A stretch of DNA of 64,000 nt from the NCBI RefSeq assembly GCF_024713945.1, contig NC_134686.1, forward strand, positions 1,016,001 through 1,080,000, read 5' to 3'. Positions 1 through 13,477 of the stretch are shown piece after piece; position 1 is the stretch's first letter; every line of letters starts with the position of its first letter. The notes beneath the pieces were generated by a model. The model worked only from the letters and a program-made list of their open reading frames with translations. It was not told the origin of the DNA and did not search any database. Origin of the DNA: Dermatophagoides farinae. Its lineage: Eukaryota > Arthropoda > Arachnida > Sarcoptiformes > Pyroglyphidae. The position numbers and the translations under genes were made by a program.

Positions 1-332
1 CCAATCGTTGATATTTGATCATCATTATTATCGACCGATATGGAAGAGGTATCATTATTATTATTATCATGATGGCCATGGCCAATAGGTGTATGATGAT
101 GATGATGATGATAATGGCTAGTATGTATATGTCGTGATGTAAACAGGTGTCGATCATTTGTTGTACTATTACAACCACCATCATCATCATCATCATCATC
201 ATTAGAAATAATATCATTATTATTGGTTCCAGAAACAGTAGCCATATTGTTTGTATTGACCATTGTTGATCTTTGTTGAACAGATTGTTGTTGTTGTTGT
301 TGTTGATTATTATTACTTTGATTGATGAACAT
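1..332 (-). CDS. N-terminal part of a low-complexity Q/D/H-rich protein (cut by the window edge)
   Basis: Read on the minus strand, an ATG at 332 opens a frame that runs without a stop off the left edge (at least 110 codons). It begins MFINQSNNNQ, then has a glutamine run, an Asn/Thr-rich stretch, a run of seven aspartates, a histidine run and a second Asn-rich part. Such homopolymer runs are common at the N termini of transcription factors and RNA-binding proteins in this genome, but no domain is visible, so no function can be given. The ATG is the first in frame and the upstream DNA has stops. The rest of the gene lies to the left of the window. It could be only the first coding exon. Confidence 0.55.
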   Translation of the reverse strand, partial: MFINQSNNNQQQQQQQSVQQRSTMVNTNNMATVSGTNNNDIISNDDDDDDDGGCNSTTNDRHLFTSRHIHTSHYHHHHHHTPIGHGHHDNNNNDTSSISVDNNDDQISTI

Positions 333-1453
333 ATTTTTTTATGTTATTTAAAATTATCAATTATTATTATTTATCGATCGATATTAACAATATATATATG
401 GCAGTGAAACATTGATGATATGCACTAAAAAAAACACCATATACACACACGTGAACATGTGAAAAATCAATGATGATGATGAAATAATAATCAGCTGTAG
501 TGTATTTTATTTAGAAATTTCATCATCATCATCATTTTTTTCATTGATTGATTTCCAATGCAATCGATCTATGATTTTATAGAAAGAGAAAAAAAACAAT
601 AATTAGACAAAAAAAATTATTTCAAAGTGGCAGGGTCCATTTTTTGCAATAAAAAAACAAAAAAAAAGAAAAAAAAATCGCAATCTAGTATATAAATCTA
701 GGATACAGCCATAATAACCTTGATTATTATTTATCATCATCATCCTCATGACTTACTAATAATAATTTATGATCCAAGAATTAATTAATATAGAAAAAAA
801 CTGTATTTTTTTCTGGTTTTAAATGCAATCACATTGGCCATTATCCATACATCCATTCGTGCATGCATGTTTTTTTTGTTTAATCTTCCTGCACACACAC
901 ACACACACACACAGGCCATTAATTAAAAATAATTCATCTCATTACTAATGAGCGTATCATGGAAAACACATCATCATCATCATCATCATGATGAACAAGA
1001 ATCTATAAACAATTGAAATACAAAGAATCATTTAATGCCATTTGAAAACACGGGTGACGATGAAGAATTTTCATTTCGGAAAAATTCCAAATGTCAACGA
1101 AAAAAAAACAAAAAAAATTGATTCAATTAAATTGAAAATGAGAATCATCCGTGTAAATCGGTTTTTTTTCATCAACCAAAATGAAAAAATAATCATCATC
1201 ATCATCATTGGCTGAACGATATAAACGAAACGGAAAAAAAATAAATGTCAGTATTAATTTTGGTGGAAAAAAATGAAATAAAAAAAAAAAAATTTCTCTC
1301 TCCCCAAACATTCATCGTGATCATCAACTTATCCAAGGGTGTATTTCATCAAAAACATACACACACACACACAGATTGATTATAAACAGATATGATCCTA
1401 CCTCATCTATAGATGAAAAAAAAGTGATTAAAATGTATAATATACGTTTGTGG

Positions 1454-1484
<31 letters not shown>

Positions 1485-2252
1485 GTCAGTGTAAAGGAAG
1501 ATAATAATGATGATGATCATAGTGAAAAAAAACCCTTTTTATTGTTATCTGATAGCTTCAAAAAAAAAAATTTTTTCCCGTTTGTGTTCTAAAAAAAAAA
1601 TTCAGGATCAAAATTTTCCAATAAATGAATGAATGTGTGTGTATGTGAGGAAGATATATCCACAAACACCAATAGAGATCATCATCAACATCAACATCAA
1701 TGAAAGAAAAAAAAATCATGGATTGACTCTGAAAACATTACACACACACACACACAAGATTATCATCATATCTCCATATGGGATGACTATTAAGTGTATT
1801 GAAAAAAAATGAGTGAGAGAAAAAGCAAAGCTATTTCTTTTTCAAAGACCTAAATGTATGTAAAAGAAAATGAATAGACAATTGATATACATACACAGAG
1901 AAAACTTGAACACAACACACACACACACACATGAATGACTTGCTGTTTATAAATCATGAATAAAATGTGAATGAAATGGTGGACGCCAAAGCCAAAAGCC
2001 AAAAAAAAAAACCAAGCCGAAAAAAAACCTGGCCAGAAAAGAGAGAAACCACCAGCATATTATATACGTTTTTATTTAGCGAAAAAAATTTGTATGCCAA
2101 TGGAATTGAGGACATACATACTTACACACACACACATACACATAGTGAAATGAGAGTAAACCAGGTAAAAAAAAAATTATAAGTGAGAGAAAAAAAAATT
2201 GAGCCATGAGAAAAACCATATATACAATACACACATAAACAACAATTACCAG

Positions 2253-2258
<6 letters not shown>

Positions 2259-2296
<38 letters not shown>
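2259..2296. repeat. (AG)n microsatellite
   Basis: About 19 uninterrupted AG units. It is the longest AG tract in the window and lies inside the gene-poor region. Confidence 0.9.
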
Positions 2297-2301
<5 letters not shown>

Positions 2302-5300
2302 AAATAAAAAGATTTTATAGCTCAGTTGAAATTGACCCTAAATGATGATGAATTCTCTTGAATGAGAAAAAAAAACTCAATCACAGAATTCTGGAATTCA
2401 AAATTCAAAATCAAAGATAAACGATATTTGTGTGTGTGTGTGTGTTTGGAATTTGAATTTTTTTCTTTTTATTTTGGCTATACAGGAAAAAAAAATTTGA
2501 ATATCAAATCATCAATCAGGTGAACGCGATTGGTTGTCATTTTTTTTTTTTTTTTTTGAAAAAAATGACATATGGCTGAATCAGTGGAAATTATAGCCAA
2601 AATTTGAATTAAACTTACAAAACGTGGTTAAGTTTTGTTTAGTCAACAACAAATAACAATGACAAAAAAAATGATATGTCCTTTCAAACAATTTTTTTTA
2701 TTTACAATATGATGATGATTTGAGATTTACTTTAATGGTAAACCGAACATCATCATCATCATCATCATTATGGTTTATGGTTTAAAATGCTGTCGATAAT
2801 AGGTTGATGATTCAGGTCATCCATTAAAAAAAAAATTTGATCGTTACATTTCTAGCATCTAATATATACTGGTAATTACTCGATGATATGTGGATTTTAT
2901 CATTGATTAGTTTGATAATTAAAACAAGTAATAATAATAATAATAATCATTAGCAGCTTTACTCCTGTCCAATGATGATGATGATGATGAAAACTAGACG
3001 AGACTCTCTCCATAGTCATCTACATCATCATCCAAGAGGCAAACCAATCAAGTTTTAAATTGATGATGATGATGATGGTGATGATCACAAGATTTGAGTA
3101 TAGAATTCTTGTATCAATTAAAAATGATTCGTATGAATTCATAATTGATACTCACCCTAATTCAGAGGGAAAAAAAAGAAAAAGAATCAAAAGCAGAAAA
3201 CAAAGACAATGAAGGAATTTCGCATATTCATACATATACATACACACACACGCACGCACACAAACACATACATAAAAGTAAAGGATAAAGTTGAATAACT
3301 ATTCACGATAATTAATGATGATGACGATGAAATGATGATGACGATGATGATTAGATAAGATATACCAAAAAAAAGAGATACAGATCCTTTTTTGAAGATT
3401 GAATCGAATGAATGGATGGATGGTTAACGATTGGCAAAAAAAAAAAAAAAACAAAAAAAATGGTTAAATGATCACTGAGCTTGAACGAATCTATCAATCT
3501 ATCGTTGTTGTTTGTTGTAAGTTCAAAGTGTTGAAAATTAAAATTTCAAAATTCACATTTATACATGATATATTGATATGAGAATATAATGACATTACAT
3601 TATGAACACATACACAAACACATATACACAAAGAAAAAGATTCTAGATCCAGATCCATTCAAATAATAATAATTCTGGAACAATTATCATCATTATTATT
3701 AATAATAACCAGAACCAGAATAGTTCATATAGAAATGAAAAACAAAAAATTATCATCTTTTTCTTTCCTATCAGTCATAGATTTCTTATAACTAATGTAA
3801 AGAATTTTAAAAAAAAGTTGGCTGTTACCTTTTATGATACACAATAATAATAATAAATATGGAAAATAGAAATTAGATGATGATAATGGATAATAAACAC
3901 AAACAAACAAAAAAAACTCGAACAGAAAAAAAGGCTCGAAATTTATCCAATATAGATGAAAAGAAACAAACAAAAAAAAATGCCAAGCTGCCACAATCTT
4001 TTTTTTTTATACACAATGAAAAACACCAGAAAAAATAAAATTACAAAACAAAATAGAAAAATAGAAAAACAGAAAACACACACACACACACGAACCGATG
4101 GAAGGCAAATATTCGAATGAGAGAATCGAATCACTGGAATGAAAAATAATACTGGCAGCTATACCCAAGTTTTGTTTGTATATCTATGTGTAATGCTACT
4201 ACTACAAAAAAAATCATCATCATCAATATAATGTAGGCGGTTCAAATATGACAAGAAATAAGAAGAGGATTTTAAGAAAAAAACCAGTAGTAGTAGCATT
4301 AACGAACGATTGTTAAATATGTGCAGGTGTATTATAACAATAACACACACACACACACAACGAGTTTATGAAAGAAAACAGAACAGAACAGAACATTTTT
4401 TTTTGCAGATCACTGAATTAATCCCTTTCATTTGAATATACCACTTCTAAAAAAAAAAAACAAATCAGCAACGCCATCTGATGACCAATATGGTCAAACT
4501 ATATATATTCGAATCTATAGAAACAAAACAAAACAAAACAAAAAAACTTCGATTTTTGAATCAATGAAAAATTTTTTCGGATTTTTGTTCCCCCCCCCCA
4601 TCAAAAGTGAATATTCCGTCATACAGTTTTTCTTTTCTTTTTTGTGAACAACAAAAAAAAAGTTTTTTTTTATTTCGTTCAAAATTACAATTACATTTGA
4701 AAAAAAAACTTGAATCTCGTGAGAACGACAACTAAAAGCCCAAATTAAAAAAAAGGAGGAGGAGGCGACACGAGATCATCATCATCATCATCATCAGTCA
4801 GTCAGTCAACTATGGTTCAATTCTATGCGAACTTTCCCCATATAATAATCATGATGATCAAAAATGGTACCGACCCAGCCCCGACAACATTCATACACAC
4901 ACAAACACACTAACAACTAAAATCGAATCAAGATAGCAATAGAACACATATAATACAAACAAAAAAGCTAAAATTTCAACAACAAAGACGACTATGAAAA
5001 AATGTCGGTTCAAAATACGTGTATAGTGCATGGTGTGTGTGTGTGTGTGTGTGTGTATGTTTCAAATCAAATCAAATCGACAAAAATTTCTTTGGTAAAA
5101 TGAGTCGAGTCGATTTGTGAAATCTCTTGGTCCCCGAAAAAAAACAACAACAACAACAACAGACCGACAACTATGTGTATGAATTGTATTGAGAATACAC
5201 CAGCCGGCCATTAAATCTTTTTTCACACACACAGGCAAACACTATTACCTTATGTTTGGCTTTAGCTTAAAAGTGGTTATAGATAGAGAAAAAAAAAGAG

Positions 5301-6748
5301 GCTAGGCACTGAATCAAGAGGAATCAAGTGCATCGAACCCCGAAAAAAAATGATGATGATGATGAACATCTCATTTCATATGAAAATCTTAATATCCTTT
5401 CCCCATCACCATTTCTCTTACCTACCCCCTTTTAATTTGTACAATGGATTGGCTATACACAGTGATGGACGACATACACACATACTCACATGGAGAGAGA
5501 AATGAAATTGAAACTGGATGGCCTTCGACCTTTTTCCAACTAAAATATTACTTTGCACGCGTTTTTTTACGAATAATGATGATGGCCACATATAATTATG
5601 ATGATGAGAAAGAAAGAAAGAAAGAAAAAAGATTAACGACCCGAATTTGAATTTTTTTTTGGGGGGGGCAAGTAGTTGAAATTAAATTCCATCATCATCA
5701 TTATGGAATTTTGGTATCGGTTTATTATTAATATTTTTTTTTCTTGGAACCACCGATAGAACCCGAAAAAAAACTTTGAAATCAACAGCATCGTTTGGTT
5801 GTTGTTGTTGTTGTTGTAAAAAGGTTATTGTTCTTTAATTAAACCCGAAACAAAAAATTTTCTGGTAGCAGATGGATCCTGGTTGGATTGAACCAAATCC
5901 ATTTTCATGAATTTGGGCGGCATACACACACACACAGGACACATCAACAATAAAATGACGATGACGACGACGTGCACCAATGCACACCACAGGGTAGTTT
6001 CACTTTTCTTTTTTTTCTTCTTTAATTAATCGAAATTGATTGAACTACTATAACCACCGGGTGGATAAAGTTTGAAACTTGATCGTTGTGTCCACATTAT
6101 TCTTTCATTGGAATAAATGAAAATCAATCAATTTCAATCAATTCTGTCAAATAAAGGAATTACTTGCGTCGTCGTCGTTGTTGTTGTTGTATGGATCAAT
6201 TATTAAATTTTTGGATCCACGCCCCCCAGCTGTGTGTTGATAAATTCCGTGTTTCATAATCTCATCATTTCCTTTTTTTTTGTCCTATAGGAAAATTTTG
6301 TCCATTCGATTACATATGATCATGATATATTCGTATTGTAGTTGTCGTTGTTGTATATTCAAATTTAATTTCTTTTTCTGGTTTAATGATGATGGTAATT
6401 GTTTCTGTCATATTCATATCATCATCAAGAAAAAATAAAGATTAAGATCATCATAAAAAACAAGTTTCAATCAAAATAAAAACAAACCAGATTATCAAAT
6501 ATACACAAAGATATATACAGTGTTTAAAATTTTTTTTTGAGTGTTTAAGTTCAACCTTAAATGCTGTCACACACACACACACACACATCTGATAATCATG
6601 ATGATGATGATGATAATGATCATCAACTTTTAAGAATCACGACTACAACAACAACAACAAAAAATCATTCGAATTTTTTTTTTTTTTTTTGCAGACAACA
6701 TTCGATCATCCAGACACAATATCAAGGGTTAAAATAGCCAAAAAAAAA

Positions 6749-6783
6749 AAAATTCTCATCAAATCTGATTTGATGAGAATTTT
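6749..6783. repeat. 35-base perfect palindrome with a one-base centre
   Basis: Two 17-base arms (left arm AAAATTCTCATCAAATC) are exact reverse complements around a single T at 6766. No gene lies nearby. It could form a hairpin in single-stranded DNA or RNA; no known element end is recognised. Confidence 0.85.
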
Positions 6784-9071
6784 GTTGTTCGATTCAAGAC
6801 AACAACAACAACAACGACAACCTAATTTCATCCAAATTGATTTGCATTTCATTTTCATTTTCATTTTTTTTGGATTAATGTTTGTGTTTGATTAACATTT
6901 TGACTGTCTGAGTTTTTTTGAAACTCTCAGCAACAACAACAACAACATTCAACATGTAATGGAATGAAATTTTTTTTTTCGTTTAAACGAAAATTACAAA
7001 TAAAATGTGAAAAAAGGTCATTCTACTGTGTGCGTGTGTGTGAAACAAAATCTTTAAGGTACCAGGGTTTTTTTTTCTCGTTTTTTTCCAATTTTTCAAT
7101 TTTAACAATCCAATATTGTCCTTGATATATTTCAATGATTTTACTTTTTTGACTACCTATTTGATCTTGGAACGACATTTCGTTTCGGTAGATTTCTCAC
7201 CGTGTGTGCACACACATGCACAGTGTTGATCGTCGTCGTCATCGTACACAATCAAGTAAAAATTTTTCTTTTTTTTTCTTTTGAAACGGTTGGGTCCGTT
7301 TTGAAAATTTTCCAACAGGTCAGATATTCAAATATTGGTGAAAAAAAACCCCAACATGATGACTATGATTACACTGTTCTATACTTCCGTATTATAGAAA
7401 AAAAACCAACTAGTACCAGAACGGTTTTCATTTTTTTTTTCGTTCGCTGTCCGGATCACACCACACACAAAAAAGTATTGTGATCCATAGCTGGGAACGT
7501 CAACAATGATTGCACAGGTCATGATCATCTCATGAGGTTTATGAAATGTGACCAGGGATAAGGTTCTCAGGTCAATCCACCACCACCACCATCACCATGT
7601 TTTGATAACAACCAAACATACACACACACACACGCACGTATATGAAAAACCTGTGTGCAACAAGTTGACCTCAATTTTTTTTTTCTCAAATTCAAATGAT
7701 GACTGATCACAAATCCATATTTATGATATAATAATGTGTATGGGGAACTTATAAATCGATAATTTTTATCACAAAAAAAATATCGTTTTTGTGAAAAAAA
7801 TTCATTTCAATCAGAAGAACAATCAACCTATGTATGTATATGTCCCCTAGGACTGCTTAAAAACATTCTTGTTCGATTCGATTTGTTGAACACTGCATAT
7901 ATATATATGGGCACGGCATTTCGATTCCATCGTCGATCATTCATTGGATGACCAACACAAATGTAGATTGATTAGCGTGTAAAAAAAAAATTCGTTTCGT
8001 TTCATTTCAATAGCACAATTTCAAATTGAAATGGCAAAAAAAAAATTGTTGATTGTAGAAATGAATTGCTGCCTTGGTCTCTTGATGGTCATTATATTCT
8101 CGCTCTCTTTGTGTGTATGTGTGTGTGTTGCTGGTCAAACAGGCAAAGAAAAAAAAACGATTTGACTTCAATTTATGTAATGTCCTTCATTGTCTGAACT
8201 CTGACCAAATCATCAACTCCCCTCAAAAAAAAATAACATACCATATTTAAAGACGAGGCCATTCTTGTTGTAACATGTTGATTTTCATTTGATTCGAATA
8301 CGTTGTTACAGATAGAAATAAAAAAAAAACACGTTCAAACACAGTCAAACACAATAAACAACAATCATTTGGGTAGTCGTCGTCGTCGTCGAAGAAGAAA
8401 AAAAATGTAAAGAAATTGTCCGTCGAACCTAAACGACCTTCAAGGAAAACGACAATATTCGTTTTATTCGTTTTTTTTGAATCTTCATCATCATCATCAA
8501 ATCGAATGCTTTAGGCAAAAAAAAAAACTTTTCTATTCGTTTTTTCTTTTGCTTTGGGTTCATATTTATCGATGAACTAAATTGAAGAATTTGTTTCAAC
8601 CACCACTTATATACACAGACACCATCAATTTGATTTGATTCATATTGTTGTAATGAGAACAATAACGAGATGAAATGGAAGAATTTCATTCGAATCAAAC
8701 ACGAATCGAATGTGTGTGTGTGTGTGTGTGAAAATAGCCCATATTTTTTTCATAAATTTTTTGGTTGGACATGAATTTTTTTTTCATTTATTTCATTCGT
8801 TACACTCTCAAAGTATGCAGGTAAATTGAAAGAAGAATTACATAATCAATCAAGACAAAAGAAAAAAAATTATAGAATCCTAAATTGTCATAATTGAAAG
8901 ATTTTAGTGGAATTTGAATTTGAATAATAAGGATTGAAATAGTCGTCATCATCGAACGATTTACAAACACACGCGCGCACATAATGAATTTTTTGAATTG
9001 AATTTGTGGGTGTGTATGTTTTGTTGTTTTTTTTGGTTTCTTTTTGTTTTTGATAATTTTTTTTCCATATT

Positions 9072-10099
9072 TCAAACTAGATACATATCCTGTTCAACAT
9101 CTGATGATGAATTGGTATCTTCGATTTCCTGTTTCAATTGTTCTGTTGGTTTATCGCTTACCGATCGATTAAAAGTGGAAAAGAATTTTGCTTCATACCA
9201 TGCAACCAACAAACCGGATGGATGACGAATATAATCCTGTGAATATTGATATTCTTTAATAGTTGGTAATGCTTCGATACGTTGTAGATATTCAACAAGA
9301 TTCTGGCATCCATATTGTTCAAATAATTCATGAGACAAATAATGATGTTGATCAATGTATTCATAGGCCATAAAATCCACATATGACAATGAATTACCGC
9401 AAAAGAATGGCCGTTCTTTTAGAAATGATGATAATGCACGAAGTTTTTCAGGCAAACGTGCCAAATAAATGAGACGAGCCTTTTCAAAATTTTTATTCGT
9501 CGATGCTTCAATGAATTCATTACGATAATCACGTAATTGTTGTTCAAGCAAATCGATTCTGGTACGTTCCTTTTCCGTTTGACCGGCAAGATTATGTTTT
9601 TTGGCCAAATATCGTAGAATGGTTAAACTTTGTGTCAATTTAAGATTACCTTCGATGTAGTATGGTAGCTAGTTTGATCATCATCATCATACACATACAT
9701 CATAAATAAATCATCATGAATATATGAGATATTCGTGTCCAAAAACAAAACATAACAAAACAAACTTACATTTGGAAAATCCAATTCCAGATTAAATTTC
9801 GATGATCGCCATATAATTTTATCTTGGTCACATTTTCCAAAATTATATTTCTTTTCCTTGTATCTGGTTTTCGTATAATGTAATAACAACCGAATCGGTT
9901 GGGCATTCTATATACACAGCAAATGGGCAATTAGAGAAAAAAATTTGAAAAGTTAAAATTTGTAATTAAAACTAATTACACCACGAATGTTCCAATAGCC
10001 CAGAATGGGAACATTCTCTTCATTGTCATTATCATCGGGCTGCTGCTGCTGCTGCTGCCGTTGTTGTTGTTGTTGATGTTGTTTATCCGCAATAGTCAT
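9072..10099 (-). CDS. Glutathione S-transferase, mu class
   Basis: Exons complement(9072-9668, 9770-9907, 9980-10099), all phase 0, give 284 residues. The mu-class N-terminal thioredoxin-like domain is clear: PILGYWNIRG with the catalytic Tyr, then NAQPIRLLLHY, LELDFPN and LPYYIEG..LTQSLTILRYLAKKHNL, where the TQS turn binds the glutathione gamma-glutamyl group. The all-helical C-terminal domain follows (FCGNSLSYVDFMAYEYID). The enzyme conjugates glutathione to electrophiles in the cytosol. Mu GSTs are usually about 219 residues; this one has an extra Q-rich N terminus of about 30 residues and an acidic tail of about 35. Mite mu-class GSTs form the group 8 allergens, but this copy looks diverged, so it may be a paralog rather than the allergen. 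The start is the first ATG, followed directly by the Q-run. Confidence 0.9.
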
Positions 10100-11621
10100 G
10101 ATTTCGAATCGTTGTCAACAATCAAAATGTGAATGGAAAAATTGTCAATGCGAACTTTGCAAACTTTGTTCCTTTTTTTTGTTCAAAAAAAAAAGTTGAT
10201 TGGCTGTACTTTTGATCTGGAGTAAAAAAAAAAACGGATATTGCGTATATAAGCACGCTAGTGTAATCGTAGTTTGAACAATTAAGAAAAAAAAAATTTC
10301 CAAATTAATTGTTGCCAATGATGATGATGATGATGATGATAATGGCTGATTATATCCACTTTTTATCAAATATTTTTTCTGTGTGTATGCGTGGGTGTGT
10401 GTGTGTCAGATAATATTTGATATCATTCGATTTTTTTTTTGTTTGAATTCAAAAGAAAAAAAAACCAAGTCACAAGATCATTGATGAATGTGTATGTGTA
10501 TGAGATGATGATAAAAAAATCAATGAAGACAAATTGAATTTAGATTCTGTTCCGTTTATGAAAAAATTTTTTTGTTTTTTTTTCTCGATGAAACAAATAA
10601 ACAAACACATGAACAATTTTTCAAACGATTCACGATTGATCAAATCAAAAACAATCTTGATGATGATAATCAGGATTCATATGATTCATATATGATCATA
10701 TAAATACGTAGCGAAATTTCTTCTTGTCTTCTTCATCATATTTTTTTTACCACTTGTTAACACAGTAGAAAATCTGTTTACACTTTGCTTTTCATTTGGC
10801 ATTCGAGTTTCTTTTTCTTTTTCGTTTTTTTTTTTGGCTCAAAATTTTGTTGTCGTCGTAAAAACACACACACACACACACATATATATGGCTTACGTAT
10901 GTGTGTGTGTGTGTATGTGATATATTCAAAACACACAATGTATGCATGTGTATGTGTGTGTGGTAAAATGTTTGCCATTGAAAAAATCTTCATTATCGTA
11001 TGGCCACCATCATCATCATCATCATCATCGACAAGCCAAGTTTTTGGCTTGTAATCAAATTGATGAATAAATGGATGTGTTTATCTATGACCATTGAACA
11101 TGATTTTCAATTCTGTTAATAATAATATTCAGATTTTCACTGATGATAAATGATAATTGGACAGGATCCATTTTGAAATTTCAATATTTGACCAAAAAAA
11201 TAACTTGTTGATTCCTGTATGTTAGTTCAGCTGTTAGTTAGTGGATGGATTCTTTTTTCTCAACGATGAGTATGAATTGATATGTAGATTAGGGATCAAT
11301 AAAAGCTCAGAATCAGACGGATTCATTGAAAGTTTTCATTGGAAATTTCACAATTTTTTTTGTTTTGAAATCAAAACAATCAAAAAAAAAAAAATTTTCG
11401 AAAAAAAATCACAGAAAAAAATATTTATGGCCTAGTTTGATTTTCATTCAAAAGATGGCGTAACAATTTTTTTTTATTATGGTAAATATTTTCGTATCGA
11501 ACACATGATTTTTATTTTTTAAAAAAATATCTATAATCGTTCGATATTTCTTCTATTGATCCAATATCGTCGTGAACATCGCCATCATTCTAATCAATCC
11601 ATATTCATTGCCATCATTATC
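10100..11621. other. Intergenic DNA between divergent GST and FOXRED1
   Basis: Simple-sequence DNA with CA/GT arrays around 10863-10970 and CAT arrays. It should hold the promoters of both genes. An AGATGGCG box at 11453-11460 lies about 160 bases before the FOXRED1 start. No gene is recognised. Confidence 0.55.
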
Positions 11622-13403
11622 ATGCATTGTATGATCAAAAAATCTAATCATTTTTCATCAAAAATATTCGATTCATTTGTTAAACAATTTTATTTACGGA
11701 ATTTTTCCGCTTCATCATCACCATCTGATGGTGATTCTAATGTTCCAACCAAAACTAATGATGATGATGATAAAAAGAAATTAACAAAACAAAGAAAAAA
11801 ACCTGAACCAAGAAAAATAGTTGTAATTAAAGATCATGGAAATGTTTTGGGTACCGGTAAAAAAGATGATGATGATGATGCCGCCGTTAATATTGGTGCC
11901 GATGGTGTTCCATATAATCCGGTGAATGATCCACATTATAGTAATAGCTATATGATGTATAAATATCCACAATATTTTACTAAAAATATTGGTTTTACAC
12001 GTGCTAAAAATATCGTTAAAGAAGATATATCATTATTACTTGATGGACGTATACATAAAACACGTGAAGAGATTGGCTGTCCAAATCATGTTGATGTTTG
12101 TGTATTTGGTGGCGGTATCATTGGTACGGCTATTGCTTATTTTCTAAAGGAAAAAGCACCATTCGGTTTGAAAATAGCTGTAATTGAAAAAGATCCTAGT
12201 GTAAGTTTTTTTTTGATAAAATCTTTAATCAATCACAGTTTTTTATCATCATTTATTATTCGATAGTTTACACGATGTTCAACAGCATTAAGTACCGGTG
12301 GTCTTCGTCAACAATTTTCATTGGAAGAAAATATTCTTATGGCACAGTATTCATCGGAATTCATACGAAATGCACGAAAACATTTGAGCATATTGGATGG
12401 TGAACCACCGGATCTTAGTTATCATCCACAAGGTTTTCTAACATTGGCTGATGAATCACAAGCAGAACAATTGATACGTAATCACCAGAAACAAATCGAA
12501 ATGGGAACATTAGTTGAATTGTATACTGCCGAAAGGATAAAGGAAAAATTTCCAATGATCAATACGGATGGTATTGTTCTTGGATCATATGGTGTTCAAA
12601 ATGAAGGCTGGTTTGATCCATTAGCATTATTGGTGGCATTTAAAGCTAAAGCACAATTTTTCGGTGTCGAATTTGTTCATGCAGAAATATTGGATTTTAA
12701 TTTCAAAAATGATTATCATTATGAAAAAACTACCTGTAATTATGTTGTTGTTCGTGAACCCGATGGTAATGTTCGTCATGTAGAATTTGGATTAGGCGTA
12801 ATTGCCACCGGTTATGAATCACATAAAATAGCCAAATTATTAGGCTATGGTGAAGATGTTGATGATTGGCGTTCAGTGGTCAATTTTCCAATTGAACCAA
12901 GAAAACGATATGTTTATGCTTTCAATAGTAAAGATGGACCTGGATTAAATTTTCCATTCTTGATCGACACTAGTGGCACATATTGTCGTCGTGAAGGTCT
13001 TGGTGGTAATTTTATCTGTGGCCGATCACCATCAAATGATGAAGAACCAGATGTCGATACACTTGATGTGGATTATTCATATTTTGATCGTCGTGTACAA
13101 CCAATGCTTAAAAATCGTATAGAATCATTTGACATGACTGATATGAAAATAAAAGGAGCTTGGGCCGGTTACATTGATTATAATCGTATCGATCAAACAC
13201 CATTGATTGGACAGGATCCATTTTTCAAGAATCTTATATGGGCCACTGGATTCGGTGGTTTAGGTGTACAAATGTCACCAGCAATTGGACGTGCTATAAT
13301 GGAATTTTTATTATATCAAGATTATAAAACAATCGATCTACGTGCATTCAATTGGGAACGTTTATTCAACAATAAACCATTGAAAGAAGTTTATCAATAT
13401 TAG
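11622..13403 (+). CDS. FOXRED1: FAD-dependent oxidoreductase domain protein 1, complex I assembly factor
   Basis: Exons 11622-12200 and 12267-13403, split by a 66-base GT-AG intron at phase 0, give 571 residues. A mitochondrial-type N terminus rich in K, F, R and S precedes an acidic linker, then the Rossmann FAD motif VCVFGGGIIGTAIAYFL. After the intron come STGGLRQQFSLEEN, NEGWFDPLALL, PIEPRKRYVYAF, DTSGTYCRREGLGGNF, GRSPSNDEEPD and the C-terminal ATGFGGLGVQMSPAIGRA, all typical of FOXRED1 in the DAO family. Family knowledge: it acts in the mitochondrial matrix in assembly of respiratory complex I. Human FOXRED1 is 486 residues; the excess here is the charged N-terminal linker. The first in-frame ATG is used; a second at 11631 is possible. 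The gene ends 75 bases from the convergent TMCO1 stop. Confidence 0.93.
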
Positions 13404-13477
13404 TGAACAATTAATTAATTGTTTTTTTAATTATTATTACTACAAATAAATAAATAATATATTCTATTCTATATATT

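Larger units (their letters stand above)
333..9071. other. 8.7 kb gene-poor, simple-sequence-rich DNA
   Basis: No conserved coding exon was recognised on either strand. The stretch holds many A/T homopolymers, CAT/ATG trinucleotide arrays, CA/GT dinucleotide arrays and one long AG array; open frames here are short and read as simple-sequence peptides. It probably contains the promoter, 5' UTR exons and introns of the minus-strand gene ending at 332. A CTCF-like site lies at 4472-4484 and a 35-base palindrome at 6749-6783. The more complex-looking part around 7480-7600 has no frame I can name. Confidence 0.6.

Noticed and set aside
3725-4356. Several overlapping hydrophobic frames on the minus strand
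   Set aside because: They are products of T-rich and CA-repeat DNA with residues F, L, C and V only; no start context, homolog or splice pattern supports them.
6689-7483. Possible exons at 6.7-6.9 and 7.2-7.5 kb
   Set aside because: The frames cover homopolymer and CAA-type repeats, and no splice-consistent or conserved peptide could be built.
10778-11054. Open frames on both strands around 10.8-11.0 kb
   Set aside because: They are translations of CA/GT and CAT arrays and have no conserved segment.
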